This document shows positions 10,086-19,492 of a DNA stretch of 35,056 bases, piece by piece; the first letter of the stretch is position 1; every line of letters begins with the position of its first letter. The DNA is taken from assembly GCA_049999725.1 (NCBI GenBank), contig JBNGIS010020640.1, positions 1 through 35,056 of the forward strand, read 5' to 3'. A program made the position numbers and the translations under genes. Source of the stretch: Haplomitrium mnioides (lineage: Eukaryota > Marchantiophyta > Haplomitriopsida > Calobryales). Under the pieces are notes generated by a model. It made no database searches. It saw only the letters and a program-made list of their open reading frames with translations, and was not told the DNA's origin.

Positions 10086-11130
10086 TGTCACTCCTCTCCT
10101 TCAGGCCTTAACCTTCAAAGGTGCCATTTTGGAAGGCAGGGAAGGACAAAACAGGGGAATAGGTTCTATTGTGAGAGGGCCCCATGCAAGTTATTTCTTT
10201 GAGGCTTTAGGGAATTCCTCTTCACCTTTCAAGCCTTTCCTCACCTCATCAATCACTTCAGCATCCAGTTTGCTCATTCACACTCAATGCCAACACACAC
10301 ATACACATGGATCCAGGTACTTCTGTGGTAATCCGCAATATAATTCAGGAGCCCAAATATGGACTCAAGCACCTTGTGTACAAATCGGGAACAGAATACC
10401 ATACCTCAAGTGCCATGAAATAATGTCAAGAGACCTAACTCCCTCTTCGTAGGGCTGTCTCAAGGTCTGAACAACTGGAATACCTGTATGCTCCTAGTCC
10501 TAAGTGTTTCTTGTAGAATACAACAAAGTTCAAAACTAACTAATACACTTATATACAAATACATACACGCATGCATTGCACTCCACCAAAATTGTATGCC
10601 TTACAGAACCACATGGACTAGCCTTCTCAATAGACTCCTCCCTTCATCAATTCACAATCTCAATCTTCCTTCCATCCTCCATGCACACCTTTCTTCTAGA
10701 TAGTTTCTTAACTTCCCTCACGAGAAGCCTTGGATTTACTTCCTCAAGCTCAAAAGAGGATTTCTTTAACTTCCACCTCTGGAAGACAGTCCTCTCGATT
10801 GCTGGCTACCCACTCCACCTCCGAACCTTGAATAGATCTTCTCCGCAGTGCGAGAGCACTAACACATCCACTCTTTTCTTGGCTCCACTTGAAAGATTAA
10901 ACCAGAGCGCACTCCGAGCGTTTTTGGGTTTGATGCTCTTGTAAAGGTGATGTTGAGACAACTCCAAGATCCCCCCTTGGCAGCCTCTCTCGAATTTGAG
11001 ACAGATAGGATCTCCTTCAATTTCCTGTATCGATTTACCTCCACTACTAGACCACCCGCATGAATTAGTTCACCTGGATTTCCCGAGCCTTTAGAGCTCC
11101 CTGCCCAATGATTCTCGGTGCCCCTCTAGT

Positions 11131-11595
11131 GCTTTACTCACTTTGAAGCATATCCATGTCAACAGTTTGTGTATCTTAGTGACAATCCTTGCTAGGGTGT
11201 TAATGGTCAAGGCACAGTGAGGATGACATTTTATAATGTTCAGATAAGAGAAATATCTAAAGTGTTGTATGTGCCTCGTATTGCCAAGAATTTGTTTCTC
11301 TGTAAGTCAGCTTGATTAGGCTCATGGCCAAACGAAATGAGAGTTGTGTTCAAAAAGATGCTAAAGGAAAGCATGTGGAAACCTGCTTATTACAAAACCA
11401 GTTGTCCTAGATTGGCAGGTTTAGTCATGCAGAGGAAATAGTGTGTGGAGCATCAACCTCTTCATCAACCGCAGAAGTTGTGGCAATAGTGTTTTGGCCA
11501 CATCAGCCTACCAAGGTTGAGACAGTTGATGGAAGAGAAAATAGTTACAGGCTTAGACCTGACAGACATGAGAAGTTTGCCAGAATTTAGAAAGA
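11131..11595 (+). pseudogene. Ty1/copia pol fragment (GAG-pre-integrase region) inside the LTR
   Basis: Read on the + strand, the sequence gives KVLYVPRIAKNLF, a hallmark just downstream of the copia protease, then FGHISLPRLRQLMEEK and GLDLTDMRSLPE, which match the GAG-pre-integrase domain that precedes copia integrase. The pieces lie in different frames and are split by stops. No copia LTR, RT or integrase core accompanies them. It forms the left part of the insertion that interrupts the 5' LTR of A. The left boundary is clean against the other LTR (after cccctctagt). Confidence 0.75.
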
Positions 11596-11852
11596 TTCGG
11601 AGGAGACAAAGGCTCTTGTCGGGATGGGGCAGCTTCAAATGAAGAAGAAAGAATCGGTGAGGAAATTCTTGCAAAGGTTCAAGAAGGTGGCAAGGAAGCT
11701 AAACCCACCTTCCATAGATGGGATGTTGACCTCATGGTTTCTGGTAGCCCTGCCCCGAGAGATAGGGACATGGATGAGGCAAATTAACCTTCAAGATATG
11801 GAAGCCGCGGTGACTGTCGTCGAATCCCACATCAAAGCTTCCATCAATAGCT
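11596..11852 (+). pseudogene. gag: Gypsy gag fragment fused behind the copia scrap
   Basis: An open stretch from about 11624 reads MGQLQMKKKESVRKFLQRFK, then DGMLTSWFLVALPREIGTWM. This is homologous to gag of element A (KKKEFVRKFLHRF, DGMLTVWFLAALPRGIGTWV) but on the opposite strand. It follows the copia fragment directly and runs to the point where the LTR resumes (ccacctccaccc, 11853). The fragment is less decayed than gag in A itself. It cannot be a whole gag; both ends are lost. Confidence 0.85.
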
Positions 11853-12171
11853 CCACCTCCACCCTTGCTAGCCCCTTGCACGAGTCCACTCGCCTCATGT
11901 AAACCTTCACTAGAATCCCTTTTGCCATACCTTGTTGTGTCTTCCTGTTCCGAGATCACTTGCGCGTCTTTGATCTGCATGCACACCAACCCCTTCAATG
12001 TCACAGCCCATCAATCTATACCCCTCGTGCTTCCACCACTCCATGTCCGTTTCATTTGAAAAGGTCATTTGTCCCATTGGCCTTGAGCTCCGGACGTGGC
12101 GACACCTATCCTTGCCTATTTGGGAATAATCCAAGTACAACGGTCAGTTCCGAGGTCTACAGGGTCTGGTC

Positions 12172-12312
12172 TTAAGAATCTTGTAGAACCGAGTCCCAAG
12201 AATCCCGTTGATCTAGGTCCTAAGAATCCCGTGGAACCGAGTCCAAAGAATCCGATGAAACAGAGTCTGAAGAATCCTACGGATCCGAGTCTTAAGAATT
12301 TCGCGGATCCTA
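12172..12312 (-). repeat. 24-bp tandem repeat in the 5' LTR of A
   Basis: The counterpart of 2479-2615, with about six units of the type gagtcctaagaatcccgtgg. Unit sequences are more scattered than in the left LTR. Confidence 0.78.
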
Positions 12313-12321
12313 GAGTTTGCT

Positions 12322-13380
12322 ATTGACTTTTCTCTTGCAACCGCCATCTGACGCCGTCTTCAACCGAGAAGTTTAACCGCCGTGCTGACCTGCATCCGTA
12401 GTTGACTACAGACCTATATCTAAAGGATCCCTCGGACAGGTGAGTCTGAAGAATCCCTCGGACTCTTGAATCCAAGGTTGACATTCCTCCGAGGTTGCCG
12501 TACGATGTTGTCTTCAACCCGGAAGTTGGACCGTCGCGCTGACCTGGACTCCGAAGTTGACCCTAGCTGTGACCTGAAGGATCCCTCGGACAAGTGAGTC
12601 TGAGGTTGACTTTCTTCCGTAGGGCGCCATCCGACATCATCTTCAACCGTGAAGTTGGATCGTCCCGCTGACTTGCATTCCGAGGTTGACCTTTGCTCTG
12701 ACTCGAAGGATCCCTCGAATAAGTGAGTCCGAAGAACCCCTCGGACTCAAGAGTCCGAGGTTGACTTTCTCCCGAGGGCGCCGTCCGACGCCATCTTCAA
12801 CCAGGAAGCATGACCCCCGCATTGACCTTGATCTGCAGTTGACTACGGACCCAAGTCCAAAGAATCCAACAAACTGGTGAGTCTGAAGGATCCCTTGGAC
12901 CTTGAGTTTTGAGGTTGACTTTTCCTCCGTAGCCACCATCCGACGTCTTCTTCAACCCGGAAGTTGGACCGCCATGCTGACATGCGTCCTGAAGTTGACA
13001 GTGGCTTTGACCCGAAGGATCCCTCAGACAAGTGAACCCAAAAAACCCCTCAGACTCCTGAGTCTAAGATTGACTTTCTTCCGCAGGGCGCCGTTCAACG
13101 CCGCTTTCAACCGGGAAGTTGGAATGCCACTGTTGACCGGAGTTCTGAAATTGACCGTGGAGAGATTTCGGAATATTCCTTGGACAGGGAGTCTGAAGGA
13201 AACCTTGAAACCTCTAGGCCTGCAGTTGACTTGGTTCTGAGAGGCGCCGTCCGACGCTGCTTTCAACTAGGAAGGTGGACCGCCGTGCTGGCATTGGGCT
13301 CCGAAGTTGACCAATGACTCTTTTGAACTTGCCATGTTTCCGTAGAAGCTTTCGGACACCTCTACGCTTGCCACGTTTCT
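12322..13380 (-). repeat. ~154-bp tandem repeat, 7 units, in the 5' LTR of A
   Basis: The ttgac landmark recurs at about 12322, 12476, 12604, 12760, 12913, 13067 and 13223. One spacing is short (128) and the others are 153 to 156. The left LTR has six, so units have been gained or lost since the two LTRs were identical. Confidence 0.82.
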
Positions 13381-14092
13381 GAAGAATCTTTCGGACACCT
13401 CCTCGCTTACTACATTTCCGAAGAATCCACTGGATCCATGAAGTTCAAAGTGGGTTTGGACCCCGCTAAAGCCCGTTTACGCCTGATGAAGCGGACCATC
13501 CTCCGATCCTCGGCGTCGTTGCTGCTCACGAAGGTCATTGCCCCCTCCTTTCTCTTCCCAATTCTTGCTTCTAGGGCGCAGCCATCTTGAAAGCTTATGC
13601 TGCAGCCCTTCTCTTACATGCGATCCCTTCCAACTGCTATCAATATTCAATCTCCACCCCGTGTCTCTGGTCCTCCTTGTTTGGTCCCCGATCCTTCTTC
13701 ATTTTTGAAGTCGCCTTTCCCTCCTCTTCTCAACTGATTGCCTCTGGTGAGCGCGCTGTTCCTCCCTACCCGGGCCCCAATTTGTGCATCTCGATGAGGC
13801 TTGCAGGCTCCATTACACTTCCTTCAAATTTTAGTGGTGCCTTCATTCGTTGGCTGCCAAAGCTCCCTACTCCCACTCTGAAGCAATTCTGTGAGCCCTT
13901 CTTCTGTCGACCTCCCTTCCTTCCCCACCACGGCCCAATTCCACACCTGAGATCCAAACAATCCGCTCTTACTCGCTGATTGGAGTTGATCCGCTGCTTT
14001 TGACGTGCTTTAACACTTATGAAAGAGGAATTGCTCCACTACCACCTCCGATTCCCAAATTCTTCCCTAGTGCCTCATGTCATTGGCTAACA

Positions 14093-14310
14093 ATGTTGTT
14101 GGTTTGCATTTCAAAGGGAGGTCGAAGGCAAGGGGTGGCTGTGTTATTGCCTGTGCACTATGGAGAAGATCAAGTCTAGGTCTCGGGTGGAGTGTGTCTA
14201 GCAGTCAGGAGGATTGTCTTCAAGGAGTGGAAGTTAATCAGACCTCTTCCAAGCTTGCAGAAGTGAATCCAAGCCCATCTACGACGGAGGGTATAAACTA
14301 GCTAGTGATG
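14093..14310 (+). repeat. LTR X, right half
   Basis: Begins with atgtt, the right target duplication of A. From 14098 it aligns with the interior of the solo LTR near 17115-17290: both have a tgcctg(t/c)gcact(a/g)tggagaagatc stretch and then ggaggactgtctt-like and gtggaagt-like blocks. The same block in element C's LTR is at 31710-31830. It resumes where 1112 stops. Similarity fades after about 14310, and X may continue further in diverged form. Confidence 0.68.
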
Positions 14311-15355
14311 TGTGCATGATTAGGTGGGCCAAAGTGTGAAGCGTTGTGGGGGAGACTTAAGAGGTGTCTGGAGTTGTAGGCCGATGGCACTCTGCGCTTC
14401 TGTCGAGTATATAGTGTAGATATATTTATAGTCTTTGTCGTATAATTGTGAATAAGTCTTAGAGGTGTTGTAGAGTAGGACAAGAGTGCGTTGAGGGGTA
14501 GTAAAGGTTTCGGAGTAGCTGGCCCTATCTAAATTTTGTGTAAAAGTGCATTGAGTTCTTACGTATAGTCCCATATATATCCTTCCCCTTTTGAAATGGT
14601 GTAGATGTGAAGGATTTAAAATAGTCACCGAGTAAGAATGAGTGACCCCAAGAAAGACAAGATCTGAGTGGGTCTGATTTTTGGCTTGGTATACGCTGAA
14701 GAAGAAGTTATGACAACACAAAAGCGTGTGGGGGATGTGTTGACTTCGGCTACCCTTGTAATTTTCTTGGCTTCTCTCTTTCTTTAGGATCCTCTCAATC
14801 GCTCCTCTTGTGCTCTCACCTTTTTTTTCCACCCTTTCAAGGAGGCCTTGTTCCATCGATGTTGCCCAATCCCTTCCTTAGTTGTAGTTTTTCTCCTTCC
14901 TTCTTGAGCTTTCTTTTCAATGCTCTTTCCTTTTTCCTTTCCTCTCATCCCTCGCTTTCCTTTGCTTTCTGCTCTTGACTTTTCAATTTTTTCCATTTCC
15001 TTTTAAATTCCTCTTCCTAACTGAGATTGGTAAGGTACGGCATTTGTGAGGTCCTAATACGAATAAGGGAGGAAAAAGAAACGTGGATGACAAGAAGGCT
15101 TTATTAAGGAAGTGCAAAATGCATAGACAAGGGGTCGCCTGTAGAGGCAACATGACAAGTCGTAGAAGTCGCCACTAGCAACAACACCACCAGCTCCGGT
15201 GAAGAAAAAACAAAGGAACAAGAAGCAAGGGAGTGAAGCTGAACGCACCACACCGAAGAGCACCTCCTTGTAAGGCACCTGTATAAGCACACCACCAAGG
15301 GGGTAAGGCAAAGGGATGAAGATACAGGAGATCCCAAAGATAAGAGAAGAAAGGG
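14311..15355. other. Unassigned region with a long pyrimidine-rich tract
   Basis: 14311-14740 may be eroded continuation of LTR X (an AT-rich stretch with tatatag and tatatttatag near 14408-14430), but I cannot align it confidently. 14750-15015 is strongly pyrimidine-rich on the + strand and 15060-15355 is purine-rich. These biases keep stop codons out of some frames, so the Lys-rich and hydrophobic frames there are not taken as genes. No domain, tRNA or terminal repeat recognised. Confidence 0.4.
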
Positions 15356-15562
15356 CCATGTGTCAGCTAGTGATTTGGGGCGCTGGAATAGAATTCGTAA
15401 CATTAGAAGAAACATTGGACCAATCTCCCTCTTGTAAGTGTAAAAGTGCCTCGGAAGCAGTGGAACGACTTCAATCTATGGGTAGGAGCGGATTGCATGG
15501 ATCCAAGGAGTGGAACGGGGCCATGTTGAAAGGAGAGAAGGGAGTAGTGGTAGCCAGCAAGT

Positions 15563-15582
15563 GGGGGGGGGGGGGGGGGGGG
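15563..15582 (+). repeat. Run of 20 G
   Basis: An uninterrupted G run, followed by AA and five more G, inside the 5' part of the solo LTR. The matching place in the LTRs of A has no such run. It could form a G-quadruplex, or its length may be a sequencing or assembly artefact. Confidence 0.85.
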
Positions 15583-15937
15583 AAGGGGGCACCACTAAAT
15601 TTTGAAGGAGGCAAATGAGAGCATGTAGGTATCATGGGGATGCGGGAATCAAGGCCTAGCAGGGAGGAAGGAATGCCACCAGAGGCAAGCAACCGTGAGG
15701 AGGAGGATCTGAGCTGCGGGGTAGAGGTTCAAGAGCGGCCAAGAGTGATGGGGACTGCAGAGCAAGCTCCCAAATGTACGCACCAGAAGCAGAGATCAGG
15801 AGGAGAAAGGAAGGGTCAAGGCCTTCATGAGCAACGACCATCCCAAGGATCGGGGGACGCCTCGATCCCTCATGCATGAAACGAGTTCTACTGGGGTCCC
15901 CGACCCATTCCTTCAGTGTCTGCGAGTCTTAGTGGAA

Positions 15938-16060
15938 ACGTGGCGTCTTCGGAGGACTCCGAGAGATTCAGCGGATTACGTGGCGTCTTCGGAGGACTCC
16001 GGAAGACTTAACAGATTACGTGGCATCTTTAGGGTCTTTGCGGGGTTGTGGCAGGCCCAA
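15938..16060 (+). repeat. 40-bp tandem repeat with ACGTGGC
   Basis: The unit acgtggcgtcttcggaggac recurs at 15938, 15978 and 16018, exactly 40 bases apart, with the third copy fading. Each copy begins with ACGTGGC, the core of plant G-box/ABRE sites. Confidence 0.8.
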
Positions 16061-16199
16061 GTAGTCCGCGGATCTTTACGGAGAGATGGCGGGCCCGGGG
16101 TGTCTGCGGGGCTTCAGTGGAGACATGGCATATGTAGGAGATCTGCGGGGCCTTGCGGAAATGTGGCAGTCTAAGGGTGTCAACAGTCTTCTTCGGAAT

Positions 16200-16640
16200 C
16201 AAGTCAATGCGGGTCCACCTTCCCTGTTGAAAATGGCATCACACGACGCTCCCTCAGATTAGTTGGCGTTCTCGCAAGTGTCTGAGAAGGTCAGCGAACA
16301 CGTGGCAACTCGGAGGAGCCCATTGGATTCCACGAAACAAGGTCAGCGCGTCGGTCCGCCTTCCTCTTTGAAAATGGCATCGAACGGCGCAACTTCAGAT
16401 TACGTAGCACTCCAAGAGAGCCCGTTGGATCCTTTGGGTCAAATGGAGGTCAACCACAGAACTAGGTCAGCGCATTGGTCAGCCTTCTCCTTTGAAAATG
16501 GCATCGGATGGCACAACTTTGGATGACGTGGTGCCTCGACAAAGCCCATTGGATCTTTTGGATCAGAGAGGAGTCATCCACGGACGAAGGTCAAAGCGCC
16601 GGTCCAACTTCCAGGTTCAATATGGCGTCAAACGGAGGCA
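16200..16640 (+). repeat. 124-140-bp tandem repeat, 4 units, in the solo LTR
   Basis: The landmark ggtcagcgc followed by ggtcc and ttgaaaatggcatc recurs at about 16200, 16341, 16465 and 16589. Reversed, this is the same unit as the ~154-bp arrays in the LTRs of A. Confidence 0.78.
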
Positions 16641-17496
16641 ATGGAGGAAAAGTCAACAACGGGCCTTGGGTTCCGCTGGATTTTGCAGACTCGGATTTGC
16701 AAGAATCTTCGGATGCGAATCCGCGAGATTCCTTTGGACTTCTTTTCCGCGGGATTCTTTGGAACTCTGTTCCGAGGGGTTCTTCGGACAAGGAAAACGC
16801 AACGAGGTAAGGCAGAATTGGATTCCAGTGTGAATCGACGTGAGGCAAGTGTACTCACGTAGGGGGTAGTAGGGGTGGAGGTGGATGGGACGGGTGCCGG
16901 AAATCGCTGAGTGAGGAGCTCTAGAGGCTCAAGCAATCCAAGTGAACTCATTCTTGCGAGTAGACCAGTGGCGGAGGTGGATCGATACAGGTGATTTGAA
17001 GGGGATCTATTTTGTTGAGTATTCGAGAGAGACTGCCAAGTGGGATCTTGGGGTTATCTTTGCAATTATGTGTACAAGAGCATCAACCCAGAGTGCTTGG
17101 AGTGTGCTCTTGTGTTATCTTTCAAGTAGAGCTGAGAAGAAGGTGGCTACATTAGTGCCTGCGCACTGTGGAGAAGATCTATTTGAGGCTTAGAGGTGGA
17201 GTGAGCTACCTACAATCGGGAGGACTGTCTTCTAGGGGTGGAAGTGAAAGAATTCCTCTTCCGAGTGTGAGGAAGAAAATCCAGGGCTTCTTGCGAGGGA
17301 ATTTGAAAAAATATCTGGAAGAAGGGTGTGTGTGTGGGGATTGGAAGGAAGATTTCTATGGTGAGTTGAGGAGGAGTCTGCTAGGAGATCAGTTCAAGTG
17401 GTCCGGTGAGGTCTCTGATATTGGTGAAGTGCAATGAGGAAGTATGTTTGTAAATGTGTATGAAGGTGTTAAGTAGATTTGAATTATGTTATATGA

Positions 17497-17505
17497 TATA
17501 AAAAG
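17497..17505 (+). promoter_or_regulatory. TATA-like box in the solo LTR
   Basis: TATAAAAAG preceded by atatga, about 570 bases before the LTR end. In the LTRs of A the same place holds only degenerate forms. It is plausible as the LTR's core promoter, but no transcript start can be seen from sequence. Confidence 0.5.
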
Positions 17506-18076
17506 CAATTAGGATTAGGCCCAGACAGATTCCATTTGTTCATACCTTGGGACAGCCCTGTGAAGGGGGAGTCAAGTCCCTTGACATAGTTCTGTGATCC
17601 TGGGTCCTTGCATTTTGTTCCAGTACTTTATTTTAATGTGTAGGAATGATTCAAGACTAGAAATAGGTAGGAATTTCATTTGTTGAGACCTTGGGACAAC
17701 CCATGTGAGGGGGAGTCTAGTCTCTTGCCATTGATCCGTGACCCAGGGGTTATTCCACTCGACTTTTGAAATGTATACAAGGTGGATGGGTCTTGATTTG
17801 GGACCCCTGAATTGTATTGAAGATTCCCACATAGCTACTAGGGTTTGGGTGTATGCATGTTCTGGTGTTGTGGGTGAATGATCAGTTGGTTGATGTTGTG
17901 CATGATTGAGGTGAGGAGAGGGCTGGTAAGGTGAAGAGAAATCCCTTAACACCTCAAAGTGATAATTGGATTGGGGCCATCTCACAAAAGAACCTTGATC
18001 CCCTGTTTTTGTCCTCCCCTAGCTTCCAAGTGGCACTTGTGAAGATTAAGGCCTAAAGGAGGGGAGTGACACCATG

Positions 18077-19492
18077 CCATAGGTCGAGGGACCAAGTCGA
18101 CTACTCGTTGTGCCCATATTGGATTCCATCTTGCCTTAGAAGAAAGGAGAGCTGAATTTTGGTTGAGCTATAGGATTAGGCGCAACTCATCAGGCCAAAG
18201 AGAACCAGGAGTACTCTTGATATTTCAAGAGAACCAAAGGTGATGAGAGAGTGAACATGAGCGTGTGGACAAAGTGAGTAGCCTACCAGCTTATGAAGCC
18301 TAAGATTGGGCCTTGAAGGGAAACAGTGGGGGAGCCACTAGCTTGTCCGGCCAGACTCCACAACCCAGATCATTTCAAGACCATCCCCATCTGAACAGGA
18401 TATCGCCCATAAAGACACAAACCACAAGGCCTTGTCAAGCAAGAGAGATCAACACACATGAGCAGAGCTAGAAAGGATCATAAGAACAAACGTGAAAAAA
18501 TGGGGAAGAAATCTATTATGATTAGCCAGCTTGCTCATCAGCAAGCTAAGAGGGGTGTTGCTAGAAACTACAGGGGCTCGAGTGCAACAAACACATGGGA
18601 CAAGGTAGGAACAAGGGGGAACTGCCACCGCTTGGGCCCAAAAAGCAAAGCAGGGTGACCAAGAGACCATGAGCAGGGAAACCTCACATATCAGACCAGT
18701 GCCAAGGGGGTCAAGGTAGCTCACGAAGGGTGAAAAGAGCCAAGCGGCACCAAGGAACTGCAATATGACCCCCTCCTAGACACCAAGCCACCGCCAACAA
18801 GAACCAACGTGGCGAGCTGGGAGGAATCCACCCCCGTAAATCGAGGGCCTCAAGGAAGGAAAGCGGTTAATAGAGAGGAAGAGAAATACATTGAGGAGCA
18901 CAAAGAACACGCAAGGTTCCAAGAGAAAGGGCAACTAGTCGGTGAAACTTGCCGCCAAAGCACCAAGAAGAAGCGCATGTGGGAAGAACAACTAGGGGAG
19001 GGAAACTCAATGGCGACAAGAGCTCGGCCAACCTCACAATCTATCACCAAAGAAACCACTAGAGCGGGAGAAAGCATGATAAGACCATGTAGCAAAGAGG
19101 AGCCACTGCAAGGCAAAGGCGCTGAACCGCTACTGCAAGGGAGCAAGGAAAAAACGTGCACAAAGAAAGGAAGAAGCGAAATGCAAAAGCAAGAAAGGAG
19201 GAAGAGCCCAAGAAGAACAATCAGCGCCGTCTTCATCGCCACCACTAAAGCCACAAACACCGGTTGACTCCAAAAAGCAGCAATCACGCACCAAAAATGA
19301 GGAAGAAGTATGCCGCAGAGGAAGGAGAATGAGCTAGGAAGGAAGGGGGACAGCCCCAAATCCCAAGCAACAGCGCAAACGCTAAGGTGATCGACCATTT
19401 GACTTAGAAAAATGTCCTTTTCCTTGAATGAGAATGCTGCAATGAGGCCAAGGAAAGCAGAAGCACAAATTAGGAAGGGCCGCACTCCGATC
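18077..19492. other. Unassigned T-poor region
   Basis: About 1.4 kb between the solo LTR and element B. The + strand is poor in T, which removes stop codons from minus-strand frames and yields a 211-codon hydrophobic frame (19485-18850) and a mirror-image Lys/Glu-rich + frame (18809-19267). I recognise no family in either, and codon content looks driven by composition. The region does not match gag or the leader of element A, so I see no sign that it is the missing 5' part of element C. Confidence 0.4.

Larger units (their letters stand above)
1113..14092 (-). mobile_element. Element A: near-complete Ty3/gypsy LTR retrotransposon
   Basis: An element of about 13 kb in minus orientation with two LTRs (TGTCA...TGACA or TAACA on the + strand), a polypurine tract beside the left (3') LTR and the order gag, protease, RT, RNase H, integrase read right to left. 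There is no chromodomain after integrase, and only about 270 bases separate integrase from the 3' LTR, so there is no room for an env-like gene. LTR length, domain order and the missing chromodomain fit the plant non-chromovirus (Athila/Tat-like) side of Ty3/gypsy; the exact lineage is not determined. All genes carry stops or frameshifts. It lies inside LTR X and is itself broken by a 0.7-kb insertion at 11131-11852 and an LTR scrap at 8880-9063. Confidence 0.9.
10086..14092 (-). repeat. 5' LTR of element A (4007 bp with a 0.7-kb insertion)
   Basis: Starts TGTCACTCC at 10086 and ends GGCTAACA at 14092 on the + strand. It is collinear with 1113-4258, except for the insertion at 11131-11852 and one more ~154-bp unit. 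Without the insertion it is about 3.29 kb. As the 5' LTR it would hold the promoter; the TATA-like region near 10510-10525 is degenerate. Confidence 0.88.
15361..18071 (+). mobile_element. Solo LTR of the A/C family (2711 bp)
   Basis: Starts TGTCAGCTAGTGA, like the LTR of element C (TGTTAGCCAGTGACATGAGG at 30286), and ends AGGAGGGGAGTGACA, like the reversed LTRs of A. The bases on each side are an identical CCATG (15356-15360 and 18072-18076). No polypurine tract with internal sequence, primer site or coding domain is joined to it. A complete LTR with its own target duplication is the product of recombination between the two LTRs of a former full element. Confidence 0.88.

Noticed and set aside
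11131-11595. A complete copia element nested in the LTR of A
   Set aside because: Only the post-protease and GAG-pre-integrase part is visible; no copia LTRs, RT or integrase core.
14784-14996. Lys-rich 70-codon minus frame as a gag tail or nuclear protein
   Set aside because: It is the complement of a pyrimidine-rich tract, which yields Lys, Glu, Arg and Gly codons without selection. No flanking gag domain.
15361-18071. The solo LTR as the 5' LTR of element C
   Set aside because: It has its own perfect CCATG duplication on both sides, no primer site follows it, and the sequence after it is not A-family leader or gag.
18809-19267. Lys/Glu-rich 152-codon + frame as a host gene
   Set aside because: It mirrors a T-poor sequence stretch, has no recognisable domain, and lies opposite an equally long frame. 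Composition is enough to explain it.
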